Shown here piece after piece: positions 35,870-44,724 of a stretch of 60,424 nucleotides of DNA. Made by a program: the position numbers and the translations under genes. Every line of letters begins with the position of its first letter. The stretch's first letter is position 1. This DNA comes from Desulfatitalea sp. BRH_c12 (GTDB taxonomy: Bacteria > Desulfobacterota > Desulfobacteria > Desulfobacterales > Desulfosarcinaceae). The stretch lies in the NCBI GenBank assembly GCA_000961655.1, contig LADR01000073.1, positions 1 through 60,424 of the forward strand. Reading direction: 5' to 3'. Below the pieces are notes generated by a model, which saw only the letters and a program-made list of their open reading frames with translations, made no database searches and was not told the origin of the DNA.

Positions 35870-36094
35870 GTTCGATGCGCCTTTCGCCGGGCTGCGTTTA
35901 TCTTACCCCTCCGGCATTTTGTGGGACGCACCGAAAGATACCTTGTGCCGCCGACCGGCAAGCCCAGTTTCAATGTGTTGAACATGGCCCGTGCGGATCT
36001 CAAATTCGACCTGACCGCCGCACTGCACAAGGCTAAAAGCAAGTGCAGATACATCAACTTAATCGATGGCAAGATTAAATCACAGATCGCTTGA
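35870..36094 (+). pseudogene. CheB/CheR-PAS hybrid remnant
   Basis: About 74 codons directly after the desaturase stop, without a start. TERYLVPPTGKPSFNVLNM followed by ARADLKFDLTAALHKAK is the segment found between methyltransferase and PAS domains in CheB/CheR fusion proteins. The rest of that ~1000-residue protein is absent. Confidence 0.45.
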
Positions 36095-36158
36095 AATATC
36101 ACAAATTTTAGCACCATAAAACGATCAAGGCAGTTATTTTCGTGCCCAAAATACTTCC

Positions 36159-38429
36159 TTATTCCTTAATCGAAAATGGAAATAACCCATAATCAGTTAA
36201 CGAAAGATATTCGCTCAATGTTTTTTTGTCACCTTCCGGGTTTTTGTAAATATCCGCACAATCTTTAAGCCCATCGTAAAGACGTTCATATTGGCGGCAT
36301 ACTGCATCACCCTCGATCCATGTTTTCCCTTTATGAGCACCGAAAAAATCAACAAGCTCACATTCTCCACTTTTGCTTTCTTTTATTGACCATTGATATC
36401 CATAACATTGCCCTGTTGTTGTTTTTCCAAGCATTGAGTCCCGAATTTCCTGCCCTGTCATCTTATTTTCCTTATGCAGTTTGTAATAACCTGAAGGATC
36501 CCCTTTAAACCCTGCTTTGATCAAACCTTGAATATATCGATCGAATACTTCAGGATTTTTGCGCGGAATAAAGTAGTATAGGTCCTGGACCCCAGGACAC
36601 ACCGGAAATCATGTAAAGAAGTCTTTAAATGCCTCTTTTGCTTTTATATCATTTCCGAGCAGTGCATACGCTGCGGCAAGATTGCCATATAGTGCGAATG
36701 TTTCTGGATAGTCTTTAAGGGCTTTTTCTATGTATTTAACGGCTTGCTCGTAATCTCCCATCGCAAAGTAGGCGCGTCCTATCCCTGCAGTGCTTTTGTG
36801 CAGTGGATCCAGCATTATCGAACGCTTATAGTATTTTATTGCTTCCGTTGGATTGTCTGTTATAAGCCCTAACGTTTCCAAAGCATCAGCATCATTGGGG
36901 GCAATGGCTACGGCATGTAGAGCACAATCAATAGCTCTATCGAAATTGCGTTTATATAGTTCCATTCGCGCCAAGACTTGATAGCCTCTGGAAGTTGGCT
37001 TTTTCATCGCCAATTCCACGAAGTGACGGGCCAGTAACCGGGCTGTCTGGAAATCTTTGCCAATTTCATCCCAAAATTGTTTTCCTCCCTCAAGTGCACT
37101 CATATAGGTAAACGCTAAATTAGCATACGCCTGGCTGTAATTGCGGTCAATTTCGACGGCTTTTTTAAAGTGATCAATAGCTATGACATAACCTTCTGGT
37201 GTAAACTTTCTCATGTGGTTCATGCCTTTTAGATATTCATCATAGGCAAAAAAATCATCTGTCCCCGCTTCAGCTATTACTATTTGCTCTATATCGGATA
37301 ATTTTACCGAAAGTGCTGATACGATTTTTTTTGTAATGCTGTCCTGTAGATCAAAAATATTTTCATTTTTGCCATCGAACCGATCGGCCCATACATGACG
37401 ATCGGACACTGCATCAATCAGTTGCGCGTTTATCCGGACCTCGTTACCGGCTCTTCGAATGCTGCCTTCAAGTATATATTGAACACCAAGTTCCTTCGCT
37501 ATTGCTTGGATTTTGATTTCTTTCCCTTTGTAGGTGAAGGCAGAGTTGCTTGAAATAACCATCAGGCCGGATATTTTTGAAAGATCGGTAATTATGTCAT
37601 CTGTCATGCCGTCACTAAAGTATTCTTGTTTTTCGTCATCACTCAGGTTTTTGAAAGGTAAAACAGCAATTGAAGGTTTGGTTGCAAGTCGATCAGCCAT
37701 TTTATCGATCGAGGCAGGCTCGATGCCCGGCTGCGCCATCTTCTCCACTGAGGCGGGTTCAATCTCGGGTTGCCGAAAGTAAAAAATCCAAATCAGACCG
37801 CCAATGATGATTAAAATTACGGCAAGCGCCCCTGCTGTGATACCTTTATTCCGATCTGCTGCACGCCTTTTCGGCTTTGTTTTTCCTTTTTCACCTGTAA
37901 CCCGCGTTTGCATCAAAAGCTTGTAGGCCCCGACCGGCCTGGCGATGTTTTTGACTGTTTGCTCCCCAAGAAATTCGTAGCCGAAGGGCAGTTTGGTTTC
38001 GATGTGGTCAAAAGCTGTCTTGGAGATGCAAATGCCGCCGGGGTCGGCCAAGGCCTCCAGCCGGGCGGCAATATTCACCCCATCGCCGTAAATCCTGTCA
38101 CCTTCCTCAATCACATCCCCGAGATTGACCCCTATGCGAAATTCCATGCGACGGTCTTCAGCAAGTTCGGCGTTGCGCACCTTGAACTCGTTTTGAATCG
38201 CCACTGCACACTGTACGGCGTCCACGACACTGACAAATTCGGCCAGGATATTATCGCCCGGCGAGTCGACGACCCGGCCCCGGTGCTGCTGGACCAGCTC
38301 GGCAATGATGGCACGGTATGCGGTAAGGATTTGGACAGTCTGAGCCTCGTCCTGTCCCATGAGGCGGCAGTAACCGGCTACGTCAGCGCTCAAAATGGCG
38401 GTTAACTTGCGCTTATAAGAGTGTGCCAT
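36159..38429 (-). pseudogene. class III adenylate cyclase with TPRs, split by UGA
   Basis: The start at 38429 (GGGGGTGAACC upstream) is chosen because the catalytic domain begins there (KLTAILSADVAGYCRLM). Cyclase domain ~5-175 with SPGDNILAEF and IYGDGVNIAARLEALA; one transmembrane helix (~205-225); a TolB-N/FlgO-like domain (SIAVLPFKNLSDDEKQEYFSD) and about five TPRs. The frame reaches FKDFFT and a TGA at 36611-36609. The same frame continues for 150 further codons (NPEVFDRYIQGLIKAGFKGD, YDGLKDCADIYKNPEGDKK), which is the usual C-terminal extension of this family. So one codon separates the halves; the first 606 residues alone may still work. Confidence 0.75.
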
Positions 38430-38587
38430 TGGTTCACCCCCGTGTTGAAAGGACACGATAGCCGAAAAGGCAGAAATGAGGGCTCGGCTTTGGAGGATCA
38501 GACGGGAACGGAGATTCTGCCCGTAATGGCTGAATCTAATTTGCCCATAATCGGATTGGCGGGTTATTGTCAATAAAGGATTCGATG

Positions 38588-38603
38588 TATTATGCGCATA
38601 ATA
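38588..38603. promoter_or_regulatory. 16-bp perfect palindrome upstream of cyclase
   Basis: TATTATGCGCATAATA is a perfect inverted repeat, 159 bp before the cyclase start. It resembles a dimeric-regulator operator; no known consensus is assigned. Confidence 0.35.
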
Positions 38604-38682
38604 TCTGGCATCCGAACTGGGCACTAATGGCCAGATTCATTACTATTCCAATGGCTAAACGGCATACACGGGAAGCAAGGAA

Positions 38683-39052
38683 TTGCGCTATTTGCGTGCG
38701 ACGTTTCATTTCGGTATCGGGAAGGGTTTCGTATTTTGGCACCGAAATTGGAGCCGCAAAAAGGGTTCGTTTGAAGAGGGACCATATGGGGACCGCAAAA
38801 AAGTTATGAAGCGGTTGTGCAACATGGCCAATGTGAAATATTTCAGGTTTCATCCGATCCGGCATTTGGGAGCTTCATGGACGAAAAAAAACGTTTCCCT
38901 GGGAGCCATTCAAAGGATCCTTGGACATGAAAATCGCAAAACAACTGAAATATCTTCATAGTATTGGTGATCTTGAAAAGCAGGCGATGGCGATTTTTGA
39001 AAAGGCATTGGAAAAGTCTCACACAGACTCTCACACCGGAAGTGATCTATAA
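38683..39052 (+). pseudogene. decayed tyrosine recombinase, C-terminal part
   Basis: The frame gives GPYGDRKKVMKRLCNMA, then FHPIRHLGASW with the active-site His/Arg, LGAIQRILGHENRKTTEI, and then breaks into a stop. The other frame from about 38955 continues LHSIGDLEKQAMAIFEKAL to TAA at 39052. The frameshift removes the Tyr nucleophile (TEISS instead of TEIYLHS). The N-terminal arm-binding and core domains are missing. It is 63 bp from the tRNA-Phe fragment and probably belonged to an earlier integration at the same site. Confidence 0.7.
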
Positions 39053-39089
39053 TAAAACAGGGGCTATGGCATAAAACAGGGGCTACGGC
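39052..39089 (+). repeat. 19-bp tandem repeat beside the attachment site
   Basis: ATAAAACAGGGGCTATGGC and ATAAAACAGGGGCTACGGC lie head to tail, differing at one base, 26 bp from the tRNA fragment. They could be recombinase arm-type or excisionase binding sites (inference). Confidence 0.5.
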
Positions 39090-39114
39090 CTAAACCGCAA
39101 ACCCCTGATTTTTA

Positions 39115-39164
39115 TGGTGCCGAGGGACGGAATCGAACCGCCGACACGGGGATTTTCAGTCCCC
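39115..39164 (-). other. tRNA-Phe 3'-half fragment, integration (att) site
   Basis: On the minus strand it has the anticodon arm GGGGACTGAAAATCCCC (anticodon GAA, Phe), variable loop GTGTC, T-arm with TTCGATT and acceptor end CTCGGCACCA. The D-arm and 5' acceptor strand are absent; the sequence upstream (39165 onward) is unrelated. This is the standard mark of a tyrosine-recombinase element integrated in a tRNA 3' end. The orientation places the element to the right, where the intact integrase sits. Confidence 0.85.
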
Positions 39165-39228
39165 TAAAATCTGTTTTTAGTAGATTTCACCTACCTTCAC
39201 TTACCTTCATGATTGACTATTAAAGATG

Positions 39229-39255
39229 TTGACATTATTGGTTTTTAATTATATT
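39229..39255 (+). promoter_or_regulatory. candidate promoter of the integrase gene
   Basis: A perfect TTGACA at 39229-39234 is followed after 15 nt by TATATT at 39250-39255, in AT-rich DNA 106 bp before the integrase start. The spacing is short. Confidence 0.35.
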
Positions 39256-39360
39256 TCAACCTTCACATAGCGTCACCATGAAAATAGGTGTTTCATTAAA
39301 AAAAGTTGTACAGGGGTTGTACAGAATTAAGCAACAGTGTTTTTAACAAATGAGGTACCC

Positions 39361-40659
39361 ATGAGCAAATGGTACAAAACCGACTTCAAAGGTGTTCGAT
39401 ATCGCAAGCACCCCACACGAAAGCATGGCGTCCAGATGGATCACTATTATGTGATCACCTATAAATTCAGCGGCCGAACCATTACCGAGGCGGTTGGATG
39501 GGCCACCGATGGGAATAAGCCCTCCGACGCCTTCGAGTTGTTGCGCAAACTGAAACGCAACCAAAAAACCGGAAAGGGCCCCTGTACATTGGCCGAGATG
39601 CGCGAGGAGTCCGAGGCTGAAAAGATGGCCAAACGCCGAGAACTGGCCGCCGAAGAACTCCGAAACATATCGTTCAAGACCTTCTTTAAGGACACCTTTT
39701 TACCGGATTCAAAAACCCGATGGAAGCCTGAAACAACCCGCAAGGCCGAAGAACACGTCAAGAACTGGATTGATCCAGTGACCGGGGCCACACCAATGCG
39801 CGAAATTGGATTGACTCAGGTCAATCGTATAAGGGGCAAGCTGGCCGATGCAGGCCGAAGCGCCCGAATGCAGCAATACGTTTTCAGGACCTTTGCCATG
39901 GTTTGGAACGCAGCCCTCGATCATGGTCTTGTTGACGGCCCCTCCCCCACTAAATCAGGATCGTTCCGCTTACCAAAGGTTGATAACGAACGTCAGCGGT
40001 ACTTGACCATTGATGAAGAAAATAAGCTGTTGGCCGAGGTTCTGAAAAAGAGCAAGCAGGCGCATGACATGGCTGTTGTATCTCTGGATGCCGGGCTTCG
40101 CTTCGGCGAAGTGGCATCCCTTACCTGGGGCTGCGTTGACAAGGAGAACGGTCTCCTGCGCATACTGGACACAAAAAGCGGAAGGGACCGCAATGTGCCA
40201 ATGACTATGCGGTTAAATGCCCTTTTTGAATCTATGATGTCGGGCAATTCAAGTGATTTGGTTTTTCCTCCTAAGACTCAAAAGCCGAAACAGGATGGTA
40301 CCGCCTCGGCGTCGGCAACTTCTCGCAGACAGCGGCAAATTCCATCTTCCTTTAAACGTGGCCTTGAAGATGCCAAGCTTAATGAAGGTGTTGAAAACCC
40401 AAAAATGCGCGCCAGTTTTCACACTTTGCGCCATACTTGCGCTTCCCGCATGGTACAAGCAGGTGTTGACCTATATCGGGTTCAGCGCCTTCTCGGACAC
40501 TCCACTCCGGTCATGACAGCCAGATACTCAAAATTGGCCGATGACGATCTTCGTCAAGCAGTCGTGGCCATGGAGCAGGATGGCAAAATCCGAAAATCAA
40601 AGGGCAAGGTCATAAAATTTTATCGCAAGGACGTAAAAATTTTTCCTGGGGATAGGTGA
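39361..40659 (+). CDS. tyrosine recombinase (phage-type integrase)
   Basis: 432 residues from the ATG at 39361 (GAGGTACCC upstream). Arm-binding N-terminus with a beta-rich start (KWYKTDFKGVRYRKHPTRK), SAM-like core-binding domain (~105-200) and catalytic domain (~210-400). Catalytic residues are visible: Arg in AGLRFGEVASLTW, Lys in DTKSGRDRNVPM, HTLRH, GHSTPVMTARY with the Tyr nucleophile. Complete and probably active. Its place beside the tRNA-Phe fragment makes it the integrase of the island. Confidence 0.93.
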   Translation: MSKWYKTDFKGVRYRKHPTRKHGVQMDHYYVITYKFSGRTITEAVGWATDGNKPSDAFELLRKLKRNQKTGKGPCTLAEMREESEAEKMAKRRELAAEELRNISFKTFFKDTFLPDSKTRWKPETTRKAEEHVKNWIDPVTGATPMREIGLTQVNRIRGKLADAGRSARMQQYVFRTFAMVWNAALDHGLVDGPSPTKSGSFRLPKVDNERQRYLTIDEENKLLAEVLKKSKQAHDMAVVSLDAGLRFGEVASLTWGCVDKENGLLRILDTKSGRDRNVPMTMRLNALFESMMSGNSSDLVFPPKTQKPKQDGTASASATSRRQRQIPSSFKRGLEDAKLNEGVENPKMRASFHTLRHTCASRMVQAGVDLYRVQRLLGHSTPVMTARYSKLADDDLRQAVVAMEQDGKIRKSKGKVIKFYRKDVKIFPGDR

Positions 40660-40742
40660 CGCGATCATCGACACCGGACGGCAGCTTCCTGAACCGCTTT
40701 CACTTGGATTACCATATAGGGCCGTAGATAGGAGCAGCGAAT

Positions 40743-41690
40743 ATGAACGAAAAATCTGACGAACTGCCCTTCCTAAAAGTTTTGGATAGGCTCTCAACCC
40801 ATTTGTATAGATGTGCTGAAATACTATATATTTACCGCCATCCCAAGTTGAACATAAAAGATTTGAAAGAAGGGTTTGCACGTCAGAATAAGATACAAGT
40901 TATTTTGGATAAATTGAAAGAAGATGTTGCACGTGAGAATGAGGCACGAGAAAAACATGGTGAATTACCAAGGCATTATAGCCAAGATAAACTGAACGAG
41001 GCCCTCGAAGGTTGTAACGGACCTTATGACCTGTCTTATCTGAAAGAACGTGATAAAAAATGGCATGAAAATATTTTTTATGTAAGTGAGTTAGATGAAG
41101 ATTCTATTGTGTGGCGTCTATTTTACGAAGGCTGTTTTTCATCAACAATGGATGACTGGTTGAATTGTGCTGATATCGAGAAGATAGAAGACATAGAACA
41201 CCTCTGCTTATCTGTTCATTCCTGGCTTTCATTATTTGTATCTACAAAAACAATAAAGAAAGAGCATCATTTTTTTGCCCTCAGTAAGATGTCTGAAGGC
41301 AAAGAGTATGCAAAAGTTTACTCTAGTGTGCCAGGTGCAAAATCGCCAAAAATTGACAAGGTAATCGATTTGGCGCCAGACCTTTTATGTATGGCCAAAA
41401 GTGCTTGTGGCTATTTTAAGGGTAAGGATATTGCAAAACAAAGGGCTGGATATATAGGAAGTATAAAAACTATAACGAAGAAAGAGGAAGGAGTTGAAGT
41501 TTTTTTAAATCTGTTAAAAACACATAAAGGAAATTACAAGGACGATAAATTCAAAATCGCAGCAATGTCCTCTGTCAAGGGTAGAAATGGAAAAGAGATG
41601 AGCAAAGCTACATATTTCAATTATCTCGGGGAGGCAAAAAAACGGTACCAAAACCTCCAAGAAAATCAAGCAAGCCATGCTTCAAAATAA
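40743..41690 (+). CDS. hypothetical protein, AT-rich cargo gene
   Basis: 315 residues, predicted mostly alpha-helical, no signal peptide or membrane segment. TAGGAGCAGCGAAT precedes the ATG. Codon use is clearly richer in A/T than the genes left of the island. The C-terminus (MSKATYFNYLGEAKKRYQ) looks like a DNA-binding-like helix pair. I do not recognise a family. As a single cargo gene between integrase and the phage block, it may be an accessory or defence gene; that is position-based only. Confidence 0.7.
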   Translation: MNEKSDELPFLKVLDRLSTHLYRCAEILYIYRHPKLNIKDLKEGFARQNKIQVILDKLKEDVARENEAREKHGELPRHYSQDKLNEALEGCNGPYDLSYLKERDKKWHENIFYVSELDEDSIVWRLFYEGCFSSTMDDWLNCADIEKIEDIEHLCLSVHSWLSLFVSTKTIKKEHHFFALSKMSEGKEYAKVYSSVPGAKSPKIDKVIDLAPDLLCMAKSACGYFKGKDIAKQRAGYIGSIKTITKKEEGVEVFLNLLKTHKGNYKDDKFKIAAMSSVKGRNGKEMSKATYFNYLGEAKKRYQNLQENQASHASK

Positions 41691-41696
41691 CTCCTC

Positions 41697-41743
41697 AGTC
41701 TAAAACCATAGGTTTTGGAGTCTAAAAGCTATGGTTTTAGACT
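41697..41743. terminator. 15-bp inverted repeat after the cargo gene
   Basis: AGTCTAAAACCATAG and CTATGGTTTTAGACT form a perfect 15-bp stem with a 17-nt loop, 7 nt after the stop. The loop contains a further copy of GAGTCTAAAA. No T-run longer than 4 follows, so it may be a terminator or a recognition element. Confidence 0.5.
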
Positions 41744-41790
41744 AAAATTCAATTAAATCAATAATTTTCATTGTGCTTCATAATTATAAT

Positions 41791-41829
41791 AAGGCATGCT
41801 CGCATTGTACGAGCATGCCTTATTTTTTT
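41791..41829 (+). terminator. rho-independent terminator or leader hairpin
   Basis: AAGGCATGCTCG and CGAGCATGCCTT form a perfect 12-bp stem with loop CATTGTA, followed by A and seven T. It lies 20 bp before the start of the excisionase-like gene, so it either ends upstream transcription or attenuates that gene. Confidence 0.75.
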
Positions 41830-41848
41830 GCCACAAAAGGAGATCGCA

Positions 41849-42169
41849 ATGTCAAAAATTGATTTTGGTGCAATGAGGAAAAAATGGAAATCTACGGTGG
41901 TCGCTCGCAAAAGTGTCGGAGCATTCACAGGTGGCTTTGTTTCGGCTGGTACAGTAGCAAATGCGGATGCCGTCGGCAAAGGGCCAGAAGACCGCTTTCG
42001 TATCGGACGCAATGTTGGATACTCAGTTGATTCGCTAATTGACTGGCTTGAGACGCGCGCTACAGGTGAAAAGCAAAAGCGCGTTCCCCAAAGAACAGAA
42101 CAGTCAAAAGCTAATCCCAGTGTGCGGAAGTGGATAACTGAGGCGGACAACGCAGAGGAGAGAGCATAG
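41849..42169 (+). CDS. excisionase-like winged-HTH protein
   Basis: 106 residues from the ATG at 41849 (AAAAGGAGATCGCA upstream). The pattern FTGGFVSAGTVANADAVGKG, then RFRIGRNVGYSVDSLIDWLE, is that of small Xis/AlpA-related DNA-binding proteins in integrative elements, where the G-R-x-V-x-Y segment is the wing. Likely regulates or directs excision of the island, or activates the downstream genes. It is 3 nt before the next HTH gene, so the two are one operon. Confidence 0.75.
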   Translation: MSKIDFGAMRKKWKSTVVARKSVGAFTGGFVSAGTVANADAVGKGPEDRFRIGRNVGYSVDSLIDWLETRATGEKQKRVPQRTEQSKANPSVRKWITEADNAEERA

Positions 42170-42172
42170 CCC

Positions 42173-42409
42173 ATGAAGCAAATATACAATGATGAAACAG
42201 AATACAAGTTTATCACCACTGGCAGGTTCGCGCGCCTCCTAAAGGTGAAGCCTGAAACTGTGCTCGCCAGCCTGTCGAGGCAAGGGCAATATCTCGGCGT
42301 TGTTCCCGCGAAGGTAGAAGGCCGTTGGTTATGGCCAACCCGCAACTGGAAACACATTGTTAAGCGACAGGCAGAGCGCATGGAACTTAATCGGATGAAG
42401 AAAAATTGA
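42173..42409 (+). CDS. small helix-turn-helix protein
   Basis: 78 residues. The segment FITTGRFARLLKVKPETVLASL, best read as ~12-33, has the spacing of a MerR/AlpA-type HTH followed by a basic wing with EGRWLWP and a C-terminal basic helix. It is directly behind the excisionase-like gene (3 nt). Probably a second element-encoded regulator; the exact family is uncertain. Confidence 0.65.
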   Translation: MKQIYNDETEYKFITTGRFARLLKVKPETVLASLSRQGQYLGVVPAKVEGRWLWPTRNWKHIVKRQAERMELNRMKKN

Positions 42410-42475
42410 AGTAGAAATTGCTCTAAATCACGGAGGGGCCAGCAAAGCGCATCAAAGAAGCCGAGGTAGCGGTAG

Positions 42476-44383
42476 ATGAACGAGTTAGGATTACTATACC
42501 CAGATTCGCCCGAGAAGGCCATTGTATCTACCATTTTAAACGATCATGCAGCTATCCCGATCATTGCCGGTCAGGTTGCGATAAGTGATTTCTCGAGCGA
42601 GTTCAATCGGATTATAGCACAGTCGGCATACGATCTATGTGCGGCCGGTGAATCATGCACTTTCGATGACATCCTGGGACGGCTGAGCAAATCTGGTCAC
42701 ATGGGCAGCGGCATTGGGAGCTACATGGGCCATGCAGTGGAAGAGGTCGTATCAAGGAACATTTCGTATGATGCGGCCGCTATGAAAGTAGCGGCGACTC
42801 GACGCATTTTTTTTCTTAATGCAAATGAAATTGTTCAATGTGGTAAGGCTCAAGACTGGCCTCGTTTTACCGATTTGGTTAAACGTTTTGCAGATAAAGC
42901 CCGACTATATAACGACATTGCAACCGATTGGGAGGGGGATCCGATCAGTTTGGATAAACCGGAGCCTCCCAGTTTCGGCGAAGAAGACTTCCCTCCGGGC
43001 TTGTGGGATAAACTTAAGGCTGTGTCACAGGCCCTTGAGGTGCCCATAGAATTGCCTGCTACTCAAGGCTTGGCTGTGCTCGCCGCTGCATGCCAAAAGC
43101 GTTTTGTGATCCAAGTGGAGCCAGGTTACACGGAGCCGTTGAACCTCTGGCCGTGTTGTGCACTTGAACCCGCAAACCGTAAATCACCTTCATTGAAGAA
43201 CATGGCCGCACCACTGGCGTCGTGGGAAATAGATCGATCAAGGGATATGGGTCCAGAAATTGAGCGCTGTACACTTGAATACAAGGCACAATCAGCACGA
43301 TTAAAAAAGCTCGAAAAAGATTACGGTGCTGCGGATGATCCTGCGGAGCGCGAAAAAATTTTTGCAACACTGTCGGAGTTGAGCAAATCTATAAAACCTA
43401 TTCCGATGCCACCCCAGATCTTCACCCAAGACACCTCGCCAGAGAAACTAGCCGTTTTACTCGAGAATAACCATGAAAAAATGGCCATATTTTCAGCAGA
43501 GGGCGGAATATTCGACATTATCTCGGGAAGATATTCAAACGGAATGCCGAACCTTGACATTTTTTTGCAAGCTCATAGCGGTGATGCCGTTCGCGTGGAT
43601 CGTGTTGGCCGCTCAGGTGTCTACCTGAAAGAACCTGCACTCACGATGGGTTTAAGTCCTCAACCCGATGTGATTCGCTCATTGGCAGATAGGCAAGGGT
43701 TTAAGGGACGCGGTTTTATAGCTAGATTTTTGTTCGCCCTGCCACGTTCCAATGTCGGCCAGCGGACCCTGGAGCCAAAACCCTTAAGCGCCTACGTTGA
43801 AGAGCAATATGCCCGTACTATTCGGGCGCTTTTGGATTATGTCAACGAGGTCCCTTTGATTATCCATTTATCCCAAAAGGCATATGACTCTTGGAAGACA
43901 TTCCAACTCACGGTTGAAATGGAGATGGGCGAAAATGGCGATCTTGCAGGCATGAAAGACTTCGGCGGCAAGCTGCCGGGGGCGGCTGCCAGAATTGCCG
44001 GGCTATTTCATTGCTATATCCACGCTCACAATGGGCCGCAAGTGGAGCGCGTCAGTTTTGCCACGATGAGCGCGGCGCTTTCCCTTGCTGGTAAATTATC
44101 TGCTCATACCAGAACCGTTTACGATCTTATGGGAGTCGATCCAGACATTGAAGATGCACGCAGAATGCTCAATTGGATTGTTAAAGAGAGTAAGCACCGC
44201 TTCACACTGCGGGAATGTCACCGAGCCCTGCAGGGCTCATTTTCGCGAAAAGAGGCACTCGAGCCGGCCTTAAAGGTCTTGACTGAGCGCGGATATATTA
44301 GACTTATGGCGCGGCCAAGTACGCAAGGCCCTGGGCGGCCTTCGATCATCTATGAAGTACACCCATTGATCATCAGAAAATAG
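42476..44383 (+). CDS. DnaB-N / DUF3987 replication-type ATPase
   Basis: 635 residues. An N-terminal DnaB-like helicase N domain (about 5-95: SPEKAIVSTILNDHAAIPII) is fused to a DUF3987 domain (about 170-560) with the typical phosphate loop CCALEPANRKSPSLKNMAAP and later GFIARFLFALPRS. The C-terminal 100 residues look like a winged-helix (FTLRECHRALQGSFSRKEAL). DUF3987 proteins are primase/helicase-associated ATPases of phages and mobile islands, so this is probably the replication protein of the island. GAGGTAGCGGTAG precedes the ATG. Confidence 0.85.
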   Translation: MNELGLLYPDSPEKAIVSTILNDHAAIPIIAGQVAISDFSSEFNRIIAQSAYDLCAAGESCTFDDILGRLSKSGHMGSGIGSYMGHAVEEVVSRNISYDAAAMKVAATRRIFFLNANEIVQCGKAQDWPRFTDLVKRFADKARLYNDIATDWEGDPISLDKPEPPSFGEEDFPPGLWDKLKAVSQALEVPIELPATQGLAVLAAACQKRFVIQVEPGYTEPLNLWPCCALEPANRKSPSLKNMAAPLASWEIDRSRDMGPEIERCTLEYKAQSARLKKLEKDYGAADDPAEREKIFATLSELSKSIKPIPMPPQIFTQDTSPEKLAVLLENNHEKMAIFSAEGGIFDIISGRYSNGMPNLDIFLQAHSGDAVRVDRVGRSGVYLKEPALTMGLSPQPDVIRSLADRQGFKGRGFIARFLFALPRSNVGQRTLEPKPLSAYVEEQYARTIRALLDYVNEVPLIIHLSQKAYDSWKTFQLTVEMEMGENGDLAGMKDFGGKLPGAAARIAGLFHCYIHAHNGPQVERVSFATMSAALSLAGKLSAHTRTVYDLMGVDPDIEDARRMLNWIVKESKHRFTLRECHRALQGSFSRKEALEPALKVLTERGYIRLMARPSTQGPGRPSIIYEVHPLIIRK

Positions 44384-44390
44384 GGAGATG

Positions 44391-44549
44391 TTTTTGTCAA
44401 TATTGTCAATATAGTCAACGTTTCAAAAAAAAGGCATTTTGAGTATCATTATATTTAAAAAATATAATGTAAACAGAAGCTTAAACAGATAGAAGGTTTT
44501 TAATTTTGATTTTTAAATTCTCCAATTACATTGACAATATTGACAAAAA
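44391..44549. repeat. 20-bp inverted repeat with iteron-like units
   Basis: The arms TTTTTGTCAATATTGTCAAT and ATTGACAATATTGACAAAAA are perfect inverted copies, 119 nt apart; each arm contains two TTGTCAATA-type half units. The spacer is very AT-rich. Possible replication origin, binding site of an element regulator, or a long-range terminator structure. Confidence 0.6.
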
Positions 44550-44598
44550 TATAACCCGTTTTTGCTCCTGTGGTGCTGCCTCACCTGTAGGCAACCAC

Positions 44599-44632
44599 CC
44601 CCCTGGACCGGCTGCCTTCCGGCTCCAGGGGG
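44599..44632 (+). other. strong GC hairpin upstream of the tail-like gene
   Basis: CCCCCTGGA (44599-44607) pairs with TCCAGGGGG (44624-44632), and CCGG pairs with CCGG inside, with a bulged C and a 7-nt loop CTGCCTT. No T-run follows. Could be a processing site, a leader structure or a packaging/replication signal. Confidence 0.5.
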
Positions 44633-44724
44633 CTACATCAAAAGATTTTGACTTTGCATCCCACGAATTCTGCAATCCTCTGAGAGTTGCTCAATCTTCC
44701 TCCTTAAACTGAAAGGAATTTAAA

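Larger units (their letters stand above)
44384..44724. other. intergenic region with repeats and a hairpin
   Basis: No gene. It contains a 20-bp inverted repeat (44391-44410 and 44530-44549), tandem TTGTCAATA units (44395-44403 and 44404-44412), AT-rich spacer DNA and a strong GC hairpin at 44599-44632. Directly after the replication gene, this combination is what an iteron-type origin looks like. Confidence 0.5.

Noticed and set aside
44506-44712. 68-codon ORF across the repeat region
   Set aside because: It starts in the AT-rich inverted repeat and reads through the GC hairpin; no ribosome site.
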